A stretch of DNA of 64,000 nt. Origin: Lapidilactobacillus bayanensis. Lineage in GTDB: Bacteria; Bacillota; Bacilli; Lactobacillales; Lactobacillaceae. The notes under the pieces were generated by a model. It saw only the letters and a list, made by a program, of their open reading frames with translations, had not been told where the DNA came from and searched no databases. Below, piece by piece: positions 39,914 to 48,702 of this stretch. Location: NCBI RefSeq assembly GCF_003946695.1, contig NZ_RHOX01000007.1, positions 43,639 through 107,638 of the forward strand, written 5' to 3'. A program made the position numbers and the translations under genes. Positions within the stretch are counted from its first letter, which is position 1. Each line of letters starts with the position of its first letter.

Positions 39914-41500
39914 TCAGGTTGCTTCACCAACTGCTAAGCACTTGGTGAAACGCTGTTTGATTTCTTGGTCAACTCGATGTTCAATATCAATCACAGTTCC
40001 TGGATAGTCTAAAATAATCCTATTTAAAAGGTCAGCATTATGGCTATCAAGACCTGATAAGGCTTCATCTACAACTAAAATTTGTTTGTGATACAACAAT
40101 GCGCGCGCAACAGCAAGACGCTTGATTTCACCACCAGATAATTGATACTGGCTCGAGTCCAATAATATGTCTAGAGAAGCTGAATCAGCAAACTTGTTCA
40201 GGCCAACTCGTTGTAAAATAGTGATTAAATCAGCATCAGGATTTTTATCGCCTAGAGTTAAATTGAAACGTAAAGTATCTGCAAAAATAAAAGGTGCTTG
40301 TTCCACAACTGCAAAATTCGTCTTAAAATTAGAGGAAAAAATTTGTGAGTAACTAATCGTGCCTGCTTGAATATCTAGCTCGTTCATCAGTGCGCGTATC
40401 AATGTAGACTTGCCAGAACCGGATTCTCCTTGAATTAAGATACGATCCCTGGGTGCAATACTAAATGTTAGATTGGAAAGCAAGGGGTGTTGATCATAAC
40501 CTATTGTCACGTTGGCGGCGTCAATTAGATCTCGTTGTTCAGGGACAATGATTGGTGATGTTGATACTGGTTCACGCGTACTATTATCGAAAACACGAGT
40601 GAATAAAGGCTCAGTTGCTTGCATGCGGTTATAATAAGTTACAAGTGAAATCAGTGGTGTTACAACACGATCTGCCGCCATATAAACTGTCAGTAGAGCA
40701 CCTAGAGTCATCCCACCATTCATTACAGCAATAAAACCATAACCCAATGATAGAATTGTTGAAATATTGTATAAAGTACGTACACTGATACCAGAAATTT
40801 CTTGACGCAAATCCATTGTGAAATAAGCATCTTCTTCACTTTTTAAAACACGCTGGTGCCGATTAAAAATTATTGGAATAGCATTATAATGTTTGACCAG
40901 CTTACGCGCATTTAAATCGTCCTCTAAATTGTCAGTATAACTTTGGTTGGTTTGTTGCCATTTTTCTGAACCTGTCTTTAACCCCTTTGCAGTTAATCGT
41001 GGAACAATTGTCGGCAAAAAACCTAAGCCTATGAAAACTAAACCTACTTGCCAATTAATACTCAAAAGAAAAACTAAAGTAATGCCACCCTGAAATAAAC
41101 AATAAATAAAATGAACGGCACTGTACACAAAATCAGTTTCGATCTTTTTTATATCATTCAAAATAGTAGCAACGTATTCACTATTGCGAACGTTGTCGTT
41201 GCCATCCTTATATGCATGCTGAAATACTTTTTGCTTGAGTTCTATATTGATTTTTTCTCGCAAACGACCGTAAAAATATGCGTAGGGAACTTCAGCAATA
41301 TTAATCAGTAGAAGTAAAGCGCCCCAGAATAACAATATTTGTGGAACCTGCCCATAATGTTTCTCAGTAATGGAATTTGTAAACAGTCCCATATAGTGTG
41401 GACCAACAATTCCATCCAACGCAATGATTAATGAGCTAAGCAAAGTGCCTAATACAAATATTGTCTTGCCTCGAAATAATCTTAGTATTAATTTAATCAT
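39914..41500 (-). CDS. Half-size ABC exporter, type IV fold
   Basis: A 528-residue protein with an N-terminal membrane domain (about five or six hydrophobic helices) and a C-terminal ATPase: Walker A GESGSGKST, signature QLSGGEIKRLAVARA, Walker B ILVVDEALSGLD. The catalytic Glu is present. No N-terminal peptidase domain. ATG at 41500 follows AGGTG. It resembles exporters that work as homodimers with peptides, lipids or drugs; the substrate is unknown. It lies between small genes and an ABC-2 system. The 215 bp upstream show nothing firm. Confidence 0.88.
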   Translation of the reverse strand: MIKLILRLFRGKTIFVLGTLLSSLIIALDGIVGPHYMGLFTNSITEKHYGQVPQILLFWGALLLLINIAEVPYAYFYGRLREKINIELKQKVFQHAYKDGNDNVRNSEYVATILNDIKKIETDFVYSAVHFIYCLFQGGITLVFLLSINWQVGLVFIGLGFLPTIVPRLTAKGLKTGSEKWQQTNQSYTDNLEDDLNARKLVKHYNAIPIIFNRHQRVLKSEEDAYFTMDLRQEISGISVRTLYNISTILSLGYGFIAVMNGGMTLGALLTVYMAADRVVTPLISLVTYYNRMQATEPLFTRVFDNSTREPVSTSPIIVPEQRDLIDAANVTIGYDQHPLLSNLTFSIAPRDRILIQGESGSGKSTLIRALMNELDIQAGTISYSQIFSSNFKTNFAVVEQAPFIFADTLRFNLTLGDKNPDADLITILQRVGLNKFADSASLDILLDSSQYQLSGGEIKRLAVARALLYHKQILVVDEALSGLDSHNADLLNRIILDYPGTVIDIEHRVDQEIKQRFTKCLAVGEAT

Positions 41501-41715
41501 AATGTTCACCTGTTCTATTGTTGTTATACTCGTGTGGTCAGAGCAACGAAAAGAAAGCTAGTTAGAAATTATTAAGAACTTGTCTTGACTCCACGTCAGG
41601 TGGTCTTCAGAATATGCCAAAAATAGATTCATTGCTATTTTGCAATTGTAAAAGAATGTAGTTTATTTTTTGTAGTAATAAGTTTTCGAGACTATTCTTA
41701 ACATCAACTCAACAA

Positions 41716-42507
41716 TTAAAATCTCTCAAAGGAACCATACTTTCGTTCATAACGCAGCGCGGCATTAAAAATAAGTAAGCCAACGCCGAAAAAGATCACG
41801 TTTACAACGAGATAGGCCAACACAGTTACTAATGTTATCTTCTGGTCAAGATATAAATCACGCACAATCTCAATTCCTAAGCCAAAAGGTAGAACGGCTT
41901 GAATCCATGATGTATACGGAATGGCAACATTGGCAAAGATTAGAATGACACCTTGAAGCACCGTGGCCCACTGCCCAATATTCTTAAAAACCAGTGAACC
42001 TGCTCCTAAAACGAGTCCCAGACCAAACATCCCTAGATTAGCGATACAAGAAACTAACATAACCAAGAACACAATCTCAATAATAGTGAGCACTGATCTG
42101 CCAACAATTATTGCAGTGGCAATACCGACTAACAACAAATAACCAAAGGTAATTAAATTACTAACCCAACTTCTAATCAACGTCAAAAACCATAACGGGA
42201 ACTTAGACTGCATTTCCGTTTCTAAAATTCCAGCACGCGAATCAGTTTCGATGGTTTGCATCGACAAATCCATTGCCATAACGCCTGCATTCCAAAACAT
42301 AAAGCCAATTAAGACAAGCAAAACACCATCATGAGTATGATAACTAGAATTAATTTCAGAAACATCGGCAAAAAACAAAACAGCAGCATACGCAATCGTA
42401 AAAATAACAAAATCACTCAATGTTGCCAGCAAATATTTACGGCGTGTTTTAACTTCCATCGCAAGTTCTATTTGCATCATATGTAAAACCGTATTCGCCC
42501 TAATCAT
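41716..42507 (-). CDS. ABC-2 type permease
   Basis: A 263-residue membrane protein with about six hydrophobic segments and the layout of ABC-2 permeases: a short N-terminal cytosolic helix (MIRANTVLHMMQIELAMEVK) and a central region with ILETEMQSKFPLWFLTLIRS. It begins directly at the end of the ATPase gene, whose stop codon precedes its ATG. The pair probably exports a small molecule or peptide. The substrate is not indicated. Confidence 0.85.
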   Translation of the reverse strand: MIRANTVLHMMQIELAMEVKTRRKYLLATLSDFVIFTIAYAAVLFFADVSEINSSYHTHDGVLLVLIGFMFWNAGVMAMDLSMQTIETDSRAGILETEMQSKFPLWFLTLIRSWVSNLITFGYLLLVGIATAIIVGRSVLTIIEIVFLVMLVSCIANLGMFGLGLVLGAGSLVFKNIGQWATVLQGVILIFANVAIPYTSWIQAVLPFGLGIEIVRDLYLDQKITLVTVLAYLVVNVIFFGVGLLIFNAALRYERKYGSFERF

Positions 42508-43239
42508 CTAATTACCCCGATTAAATAACTGTTCATAAACTTCTTGCAGCTCAGCTTCACTAAGAGACTGATCCAGTGTTTTCAAAATATGTCCCTCTGC
42601 AATCAAAATATATTGATTGGCAACATTGGCAAGCAAATGCGGATCATGAGAAGAAATAATAATTTTTTTAGTTTCGGTGTTACCAACGGTGCGAATTAAA
42701 TGCATCAATTTAACCTGAGCGTCAATATCAAAACCATTCGAAGGCTCATCAAGTAATAATAAGCGCGCATCAAGCGCAACCGCCACCATTATTTCTGCTT
42801 TTTTCTTTTGACCTGTTGACATTTGATCAATATCTCGATCAAGCAAATCTTCAATCTGAAAATCTTTCGCAATCCGTTGAAGTGATTCTAAGGCGCGCGT
42901 TGGTGATACTTGACGCAATGCAGCAAAATAACGCAGATTATCCTTAATCGAGAGCTTATTTCTCAACCCTCGCTCGCCAGTGGGCACATAATAAGCATTG
43001 TCTCTTGACCACGAACTGTAATCATCGACCTTAGAAGTAGCGCTATCTTCAAGAAATAGTTTGCCAGAATTAGGCGTTGTGATCCCACTCAACAGACGCA
43101 TCAGCGTTGACTTTCCCGCGCCGTTTGGACCAATCAAGCCAATTATTCCCGGTTGGTTCAGTAAAATTTCAAAATCTGCACGATATAAAACCTGACGATG
43201 ACCATAATATTTATCGATTTCTTGACCAACAATTTTCAC
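42508..43239 (-). CDS. ABC transporter ATP-binding protein, partner of the ABC-2 permease
   Basis: A 243-residue ATPase: Walker A GLIGPNGAGKST, signature MSTGQKKKAEIMVAVALD, Walker B LLLLDEPSNGFD, and switch His in IISSHDPHLLA. The signature has T for the second S. It adjoins the permease gene. A decayed sequence at 46500-46620 matches its 5' end, so a paralogue once existed nearby. Confidence 0.92.
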   Translation of the reverse strand: MKIVGQEIDKYYGHRQVLYRADFEILLNQPGIIGLIGPNGAGKSTLMRLLSGITTPNSGKLFLEDSATSKVDDYSSWSRDNAYYVPTGERGLRNKLSIKDNLRYFAALRQVSPTRALESLQRIAKDFQIEDLLDRDIDQMSTGQKKKAEIMVAVALDARLLLLDEPSNGFDIDAQVKLMHLIRTVGNTETKKIIISSHDPHLLANVANQYILIAEGHILKTLDQSLSEAELQEVYEQLFNRGN

Positions 43240-43385
43240 AGTGTCACTTCCTCAATCCTCAAATTATTAATTCACGAACTAAATTAAAACTAAATTAGAA
43301 TCAAATTAAATTGACATATATCTTATATTCTATACTAAAACGTCTAAAATGGATATCACTAAAAAGATTGTGTGTATGTTTGACC

Positions 43386-43455
43386 CAAAACATAAAAGCC
43401 CCGCCCAATCACAATTGAATGTGACTGAACGAGGCATCATTTGTTCAACTAGCGA
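43386..43455 (-). repeat. Family D terminator-like repeat, copy 1
   Basis: AAAGCCCCGCCCAATCACA … TGTGACTGAACGAGGC, then a tail GTTCAACTAGCGATC. The same hairpin and tail occur at 46395-46462 and 48634-48700. The copy after rplL is a true terminator; here no minus-strand gene ends just upstream of it. Confidence 0.7.
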
Positions 43456-43740
43456 TCTTTTCGCTTAAGCGGTACATTGGCAATCGTGTCATTTACTCAA
43501 CCTTTTTGCAAGATCATCTTTGTTAATGGAAAAGCCACTGTTCGAGTTGTTATCAAAGTTGTTATTTGTTTCATTAGCAAAAAAACAAACGCAAGTGAAC
43601 CATTTTTGTATCTTGTAGAAAGCTCAATCAATAGATCCATTAATTCAGACAACATTTATTTGTCCCGATAAGCTAACTAGTCAGAAGTTTTACCGAGATT
43701 ATTTTGCACAATCGCAGCTTTTGACAACACATTACTCAAA

Positions 43741-43782
43741 CAAAAAAAGCACACCATCATATTGTCAATGATGATGTACACA
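43741..43782 (-). terminator. Terminator after the hemerythrin-like gene
   Basis: ACATCATCAT and ATGATGGTGT pair with one G-U on the minus strand, followed by T7. Confidence 0.85.
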
Positions 43783-43807
43783 AAAAACTATTCGATTTGT
43801 CTAAAAA

Positions 43808-44107
43808 CTATTCAGCTAGTTCAAGCGTCTGAAATTGCTGTAACAATTGATACGTCGCCTGATACGCACCGCAAGCATCCGCTGGCACGCGATAATCGTC
43901 GGTCACAGTCTGTAGCCGTTTAAATTCAGGCGTAAGATCAGCTTGGAGATCATGCTGTAACTTGGCGACCATCGCAACGAATAATTCACGTACCTCAGCC
44001 AATTCGGGATGATGTGCACCGTGAACCTTAACGATCTGAGTTGTGAAGAAATTTAATTTAGGAAATTCTGCTTCGATAAATTCTTGATTGTCAATTTGTG
44101 CTGCCAT
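43808..44107 (-). CDS. Short hemerythrin-like / iron-sulfur repair (Ric) family protein
   Basis: A 99-residue helical protein. IVKVHGAHHPELAEVRELFV and DDYRVPADACGAYQATYQLL resemble parts of the di-iron RIC/YtfE proteins that repair iron-sulfur clusters. At 99 residues it lacks the length for the full four-helix di-iron site, so it may be a reduced or regulatory relative. The start follows GGAAGGC. It is isolated with its own terminator. Confidence 0.6.
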   Translation of the reverse strand: MAAQIDNQEFIEAEFPKLNFFTTQIVKVHGAHHPELAEVRELFVAMVAKLQHDLQADLTPEFKRLQTVTDDYRVPADACGAYQATYQLLQQFQTLELAE

Positions 44108-44181
44108 ATGAATTGCCTTCCTTCTTTGAATTGACTACAGCATAACGCCAATCCACCAAGAAATAATTGACCCACATCAAG

Positions 44182-44304
44182 TTAACGATTTTTTAGTTGC
44201 TTTTCTAAATCGGCTCGACTGTTACGCTCATCTGTTGCGATTATTCGATCAATAATTAAATATAAGTTTTCATATTTTTGGTACTCAGTATTGTGGTCAG
44301 ACAT
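44182..44304 (-). CDS. Very small acidic protein, 40 residues
   Basis: Reads MSDHNTEYQKYENLYLIIDR, then IIATDERNSRADLEKQLKNR and stop. It is highly charged and helical, like a small coiled coil. The ATG lies 7 bp after the stop of the DUF2442-like gene, with AAAGAGAAA overlapping that stop, so it is likely coupled. It is the third gene of a three-gene unit starting at 44858. No family recognised. Confidence 0.6.
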   Translation of the reverse strand: MSDHNTEYQKYENLYLIIDRIIATDERNSRADLEKQLKNR

Positions 44305-44311
44305 GTAAAAA

Positions 44312-44629
44312 CTATTTCTCTTTAGAATTCAGTTTAGAAACACTATCAACACTATCATTCCAAAGTTCGTCTGGACTATATCTATCATTACTAGCTATGA
44401 TCACTGTCCCGTCATCCATAATTCTGGGATTTGCACCTTGCCACATTGCGGTTGGGCGCAAGATTAAATTTAGTCTCTTCCCCTTACCTTTGCTTGGACT
44501 CCATGCGTCTAAATAATTTTTCATATAATGACTCCTTAAATATCTCTTCTCTCCGTTATCAAATGTAATCTCCAAAATATTACTTGCGTTACTAACTTTG
44601 ACGGCTTTAGGTACAGTATTTTCAACCAT
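44312..44629 (-). CDS. DUF2442-like small protein, 105 residues
   Basis: Begins MVENTVPKAVKVSNASNILE, continues with ITFDNGEKRYLRSHYMKNYL, and has a WQGANPRIMDDGTVIIASND segment. This looks like the short beta-rich DUF2442 family, often found near toxin-antitoxin or mobile genes; its role is unknown. The start follows AAGGAGTG, 13 bp after the thioredoxin-like gene. No enzyme motif. Confidence 0.55.
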   Translation of the reverse strand: MVENTVPKAVKVSNASNILEITFDNGEKRYLRSHYMKNYLDAWSPSKGKGKRLNLILRPTAMWQGANPRIMDDGTVIIASNDRYSPDELWNDSVDSVSKLNSKEK

Positions 44630-44642
44630 ATTGATTCACTCC

Positions 44643-44858
44643 TTAATTACTCTGAATTATTGTTTTTTTATTTTTACTTATCCATCTTTGAAGTGCTGAA
44701 CTACTTAGTCCATTTTGTGACGACCATTGAATCATTTGAAAGTTTGAACCATTCTTGAATACAATAAATGCCGGAGTTTGACTAAAACCATATTTACGTT
44801 TAAATGACGACCATTGGCCGCTGTGATGATGCAACGCAGTTATATTAATAAAATACAT
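44643..44858 (-). CDS. Truncated thioredoxin-fold protein, 71 residues
   Basis: Contains the cis-proline region FSQTPAFIVFKNGSNFQMIQ and a C-terminal helix LSSSALQRWISKNKK, as in thioredoxins. The N-terminal CxxC redox site is missing; the region carries HHHSGQW instead. It therefore cannot act as a normal disulfide reductase. Small thioredoxin-like proteins also occur as bacteriocin accessory factors. ATG at 44858 follows AAGGTGG. First gene of a three-gene unit. Confidence 0.55.
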   Translation of the reverse strand: MYFINITALHHHSGQWSSFKRKYGFSQTPAFIVFKNGSNFQMIQWSSQNGLSSSALQRWISKNKKTIIQSN

Positions 44859-44964
44859 ATGATCGACCACCTTTTCCTTCCTTCTACATTTATAGAGCAT
44901 CGCATTGATTCGGCTATCACTAATATAATTTTAAACTAGAAAACAGTTACCACTGTTAACTTTC

Positions 44965-44993
44965 TGTGATATCATTTAATGAGAGATATCACA
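44965..44993. promoter_or_regulatory. Perfect inverted repeat before the Rgg-like gene, possible operator
   Basis: TGTGATATC (44965-44973), 11 bases, GATATCACA (44985-44993). A second shorter repeat AACAGT-TACC-ACTGTT lies at 44942-44957. They sit between the divergent thioredoxin-like unit and the Rgg-like gene, where one regulator could control both. Confidence 0.5.
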
Positions 44994-45164
44994 ATCTAAC
45001 CCAGAACTATAATCACGCTAGTAATAAAGAATATTAGGTATTTATAAAGATGTTTTCTCTTCATATCCGATCACTCCTTCTCAACAAAAACAATTTACAA
45101 CTAATACTGTCTTCTAAATCGATTTGTCCGTTTTTCTTGACACTAATATCTAGGGAGGTACGAT

Positions 45165-46037
45165 ATGAGTAATTATGGGAGCACATTTCGTAGAATAAGA
45201 CTGGGCAAAGGGCTGTCACTCGAAAATGTATCAAAGGGAATTATGTCTAAGCAAGGATTATCTAACTTTGAAACAGGAAAGACTGACATTCGGATATCAT
45301 TGCTAATAGATTTATTAAACCGTCTACAGATCTCAATTGAAGAATTTGTTCATGATTGTGAATTTCAAGATAGTCATCAACAGTCTATTGAGAAGCTACG
45401 ATTACTTTACCTGCGACATAACACTGATGGTTTAGCATCATGTTCAAAATATTTTCAACAAAAATTCCTTACGTCAAACAATAAACAATTCTTGCATCTA
45501 TCAATTATTGCTGACATTTTACTTAGCAACTTACAAGATAGAACCATTCCGATAGCTGATACATTGATACTGGTAGATTATTTAAAAAAAATTGAAACAT
45601 GGGGTGTATATGAAATTGAACTTTTTGGAACGACCTTAAGTGCCCTTCCTATTCGTAATGTAAAGCAAATCGGTAATCTTATTTTGAAAAAAATCCCGAC
45701 AATTGACGAAGCAAATACTTTTTCAAGATATCAAGCGTCCTACCTATTTTTCAATATTATTTCTTATCTTTTTGACCATAACGATATTCAAGATGTTCCT
45801 CAGATGCTTCAATTAGTCAACTCGATACACAATTGTAATGACTTACACTCTTCTTTTCTACTTACCTATTATCATGAGCTTTTTGATTACTTTATTGGCA
45901 TTGTGCCTTCAAGCGATAAATGCTGGCATTGCATTCTAATTCTTAGAGATTTAGGTAACGCAGAACTTCTCGACGTTTATTCTCGCGATTTAAAGAAACG
46001 TGAGTTACAAAGAAGTTATTTCCAAAGCTCAAGATAA
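45165..46037 (+). CDS. Rgg/GadR/MutR-family transcriptional regulator
   Basis: A 290-residue protein. N-terminal HTH: GSTFRRIRLGKGLSLENVSK, GIMSKQGLSNFETGKTDIRI (residues 5-44). The rest is all-helical, as in the peptide-binding repeat domain of Rgg proteins. Rgg regulators answer secreted or internal peptides and often control bacteriocin or quorum-sensing genes. The start follows AGGGAGG. It faces a thioredoxin-like unit across a palindromic gap; small-peptide and ABC genes lie 0.6-2.5 kb downstream. Confidence 0.78.
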   Translation: MSNYGSTFRRIRLGKGLSLENVSKGIMSKQGLSNFETGKTDIRISLLIDLLNRLQISIEEFVHDCEFQDSHQQSIEKLRLLYLRHNTDGLASCSKYFQQKFLTSNNKQFLHLSIIADILLSNLQDRTIPIADTLILVDYLKKIETWGVYEIELFGTTLSALPIRNVKQIGNLILKKIPTIDEANTFSRYQASYLFFNIISYLFDHNDIQDVPQMLQLVNSIHNCNDLHSSFLLTYYHELFDYFIGIVPSSDKCWHCILILRDLGNAELLDVYSRDLKKRELQRSYFQSSR

Positions 46038-46394
46038 ATTAACCAAAATAACCCCCACAATCTCAAAAGGGGCAATAGAACTCTCAGTTGAATGCTAAAA
46101 ACTTCATAATGCAGCTTTTCGTCAGAATTGTGGTTTCCATTCTGAAATTTTAAAAGGAACCACTTATGGAGTTAACACTCACAAAAATAATATCATGAAC
46201 TTTTTTTGTTAACATTTTCTCCATAAACCAAATGTTTTTCCAACTCAAGACATAGTTAATCGTGACAAAAAGACGTTAGTAATTATTTAAACATCAATTT
46301 AACAACCCACAATAAAAAAAGTTTCTTTAGTCAATACCAAATAATCGACCGGTAGAAATTGGCCTAATAACATTTTTAAAATCGCATAAACAAA

Positions 46395-46462
46395 TTAAGC
46401 CTCATCCAATCACAATAAAATGTGACTGAACGGGGCTTAATTTGTTCAATTGGCTATCTTTA
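46395..46462 (-). repeat. Family D terminator-like repeat, copy 2
   Basis: Hairpin AAGCCTCATCCAATCACA … TGTGACTGAACGGGGCTT with tail TTTGTTCAATTGGCTATC, closely related to copies at 43386 and 48634. Confidence 0.7.
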
Positions 46463-46499
46463 TTGTTTAACAGTATTTACTTTCCAATGTAATTTGAAC

Positions 46500-46620
46500 C
46501 AATCTAGCTGGTTATTCTCAGCCGATTCAATGAGATTTTAAAATCAGCATGATATAAAACCTGATGTGATACACAAGATTGGTCGATTTTCCAATCAACA
46601 ATTCTCAAGGTTCTTCAATT
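46500..46620 (-). pseudogene. Decayed 5' fragment of an ABC ATPase gene
   Basis: Aligns with 43140-43260, the 5' part of the ATPase gene: GATATAAAACCTGA is shared exactly and the surrounding bases match at most positions, with indels. It is too damaged to encode protein. It is directly downstream of the exporter at 46656. Confidence 0.55.
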
Positions 46621-46655
46621 AGCACGAATAACCAATGACGGTGCAATCATTGCGC

Positions 46656-48233
46656 TCAATCATCTAGAGAGATAATCTTCGAGTACAAATCTTGTAATTC
46701 TGGATCCAGGTGATGCGTTACTTCTAATAGAGTTAAGTTATCATCTAACAACAATCGCCGATCGATTGCTTGTGCTGTTTTGACATCCAAAGCAGACGTG
46801 ACTTCGTCTAGACAAGCGATTGCTTTTGGCGCGAAGAAACTTCTGGCCAAACCCAGTCTTTGTTGCTGACCGCCAGAAAAATTACGGCCATTTTCCGAAA
46901 TTAGCATTTCTGCACTACTTACAAAGTCGACACCGGCTAAACTCAACGAATGATTTACACTCGTCATATTAGGATGGTCAGCCCAAATCGTCACATTATT
47001 GACAACACTGTCATTAAATAAATAGTTGTCTTGATCAACATAATGAGAAATCTGACTAATTTGACTGCTACTAAGATCACGCAATTCAAAATTATCAATT
47101 TTAATACTGCCTTGATAGCCTCGCAATTGTCCATTAAGAATCTTCAATAACGTACTTTTACCTGAACCACTATGACCAATGATGGCTGCCTTTTCATTCT
47201 TTTTAATTGTAAAGTTAAGCCCAGAAATAATTGGCTTCCCATCGATTTGATAACCTAAATCTCTTGCCGTAATTTGATGCGCGAAATTTAGTGTTGTCTG
47301 GTGCTGGTCGCTCATACCTTCTGGTTGAAAGCCATCAATCAATGGGTCGGTCGCTTTAATTTGAACCTGCTCTTTACTCAAATGTTTCAGACTATTGAAA
47401 ATACTTGCAGCAATACTACCAGTAGAACTAATCGCGCCAAGAGGAATACGGCCCATAATTGCTAAGACACTCGTTACGACATCAACTAGCATTTGACAGA
47501 TAAGACTAATTAAATTAATCCCAGTATCCACCTGATCTTCAATACGCGTATAATCAACTTTACTCGTGGCATATGAACGAGCTGCAATATCGGTTCGACT
47601 TGGCAATACCCTTAACTTATTCGCATTAAAGAAAACATTAAAACCATTTAAGATATTCGTAATTTGATTCGAAAAGACGCCATTAGCCTTAGATAATTCA
47701 TCCGTTGCCAAACTTAATTTTTTGCGAAACTTCTTAGGCAGTGTCAACATCACAACTGCCAACACCAAGGCTGTTATCAATAACAGGTAATGATACATAG
47801 CTAATGCAATGGCCGCAAAAATAACCGTTGAGAAATCACTAACGAGACCAAAGAAATTGTGAAATGAGTTGTTCTCTATTATTTCTGCATCGTTAACATA
47901 ATGTGAAATATATTGGCCAATATTTTTTTGATGAAATTGATTAATATCTGACTGAGAAATTTGTGTAGAGATATCTTTTTTCAAATCAATCGACATGTTT
48001 TGAATTAATTTCTCTTGCGAAATATCTTGAAAATATTCGCTAGTCATGACAACCAACCAAGTTAACAAATTAATCCCCAGCCAAAAGAATAATTTAGGTA
48101 AATTCTTTTCAAAAATAGCATTCGTTGAAAATGTGAATAAAACCGACGTGATCGTGTTTAACAAAGTATTGAGAATCAGCCAGACGATATTTAATATTGT
48201 TGACTTGCGATGATGATGCAAATATTTCTTCAT
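46656..48233 (-). CDS. Half-size ABC exporter
   Basis: A 525-residue protein. N-terminal membrane domain with about six hydrophobic helices. ATPase domain: Walker A GHSGSGKST, signature NFSGGQQQRLGLARS, Walker B AIACLDEVTSALD. Catalytic Glu present. No peptidase domain. ATG at 48233 follows GGAGAAT. It is divergent from a 35-codon gene starting at 48417. The amber-split gene at 33470 is a close relative in plan and sequence. The substrate could be a peptide; this is inference. Confidence 0.88.
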   Translation of the reverse strand: MKKYLHHHRKSTILNIVWLILNTLLNTITSVLFTFSTNAIFEKNLPKLFFWLGINLLTWLVVMTSEYFQDISQEKLIQNMSIDLKKDISTQISQSDINQFHQKNIGQYISHYVNDAEIIENNSFHNFFGLVSDFSTVIFAAIALAMYHYLLLITALVLAVVMLTLPKKFRKKLSLATDELSKANGVFSNQITNILNGFNVFFNANKLRVLPSRTDIAARSYATSKVDYTRIEDQVDTGINLISLICQMLVDVVTSVLAIMGRIPLGAISSTGSIAASIFNSLKHLSKEQVQIKATDPLIDGFQPEGMSDQHQTTLNFAHQITARDLGYQIDGKPIISGLNFTIKKNEKAAIIGHSGSGKSTLLKILNGQLRGYQGSIKIDNFELRDLSSSQISQISHYVDQDNYLFNDSVVNNVTIWADHPNMTSVNHSLSLAGVDFVSSAEMLISENGRNFSGGQQQRLGLARSFFAPKAIACLDEVTSALDVKTAQAIDRRLLLDDNLTLLEVTHHLDPELQDLYSKIISLDD

Positions 48234-48416
48234 AAGTTATTCTCCATTAATTATTGTCTAATTTTAAAATTCTTCAATAAACGGTTAGTTAAGCATAATA
48301 ATATTCTAATAAATAGCAATAATCAACATCAGATTAAAAGACATCGATTTTGTCATATTTGGGTTAAAATACTGTTGTTAAAACTTCTATTTCAGAAATA
48401 TTGGAGGTAAATTCTT

Positions 48417-48524
48417 ATGAATCAGCTACTTTCTTTAAATTGCCTGAAGCCGCTTGAAATTACTAATGAAGAAAAAACTAAAACTCGAAAATGTGCCTTT
48501 TATCCAAATAAACAAGTTCCATAA
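48417..48524 (+). CDS. 35-residue peptide gene with strong signals, possible signalling or bacteriocin-like peptide
   Basis: Reads MNQLLSLNCLKPLEITNEEK and ends in TKTRKCAFYPNKQVP, then TAA. A strong ribosome-binding site (TTGGAGGT) precedes the ATG with ideal spacing. A 13-bp perfect terminator follows at 48537. Two cysteines (9 and 26) flank a charged middle. This is a complete mini-transcription unit, divergent from an ABC exporter and near an Rgg-like regulator. I do not recognise the peptide. It has no double-Gly leader motif and no lanthipeptide pattern I can name. Confidence 0.6.
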   Translation: MNQLLSLNCLKPLEITNEEKTKTRKCAFYPNKQVP

Positions 48525-48536
48525 CAAAAACTCGCA

Positions 48537-48580
48537 AAATGCACTTATCATTCGACATTAGGAAGATGAGTGCATTTTTA
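48537..48580 (+). terminator. Terminator of the 35-residue peptide gene
   Basis: AAATGCACTTATC (48537-48549) pairs with GATGAGTGCATTT (48565-48577), then more T. Stem of 13 bp with one G-U. It begins 12 bp after the stop codon. Confidence 0.88.
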
Positions 48581-48633
48581 ATTTAATCAAAAATAAGGTT
48601 GTCCCTAATGACATCTTTAAAATCGTGCAAATT

Positions 48634-48700
48634 AAAAAAGCCCCACCCAATCACATTTTACTGTGACTGCGTGGGACTTAATTCGTTCAACTAGCTATCT
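48634..48700 (-). terminator. Family D repeat, copy 3: terminator of rplJ-rplL
   Basis: On the minus strand GTCCCACGC pairs with the complementary GGGTGGGGC arm, with inner TCACA/TGTGA, then T6. It directly follows the rplL stop. Its sequence and tail are shared with copies at 43386 and 46395, which lack an obvious gene to end. Confidence 0.85.
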
Positions 48701-48702
48701 TA

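Larger units (their letters stand above)
43240..43807. other. Gap with family D repeat, no gene
   Basis: Contains a family D terminator-like repeat at 43386-43455 and the terminator of the downstream hemerythrin-like gene at 43741-43782. A 64-codon plus-strand frame at 43477 has no ribosome-binding site and overlaps no structure. Confidence 0.5.
46038..46655. other. Gap with a family D copy and a decayed ABC ATPase start
   Basis: After a hairpin at 46131-46164 (GTGGTTTCC/GGAACCAC), a family D repeat occupies 46395-46462. At 46500-46620 the sequence aligns with the 5' end of the ATPase gene at 43239: GATATAAAACCTGA is identical, and the flanking TTAAAATCAGCA and ACCAATCAACAATT resemble the parent. 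This is a rearranged fragment of that gene. No intact gene is seen. Confidence 0.6.

Noticed and set aside
43477..43671. 64-codon plus-strand frame
   Set aside because: No ribosome-binding site or family likeness.
46166..46198. Ten-codon frame (MELTLTKIIS) after the Rgg-like gene, as a short hydrophobic signalling peptide
   Set aside because: Shorter than known peptides of this type and with little hydrophobic content, despite a fair AAAAGGAA site.
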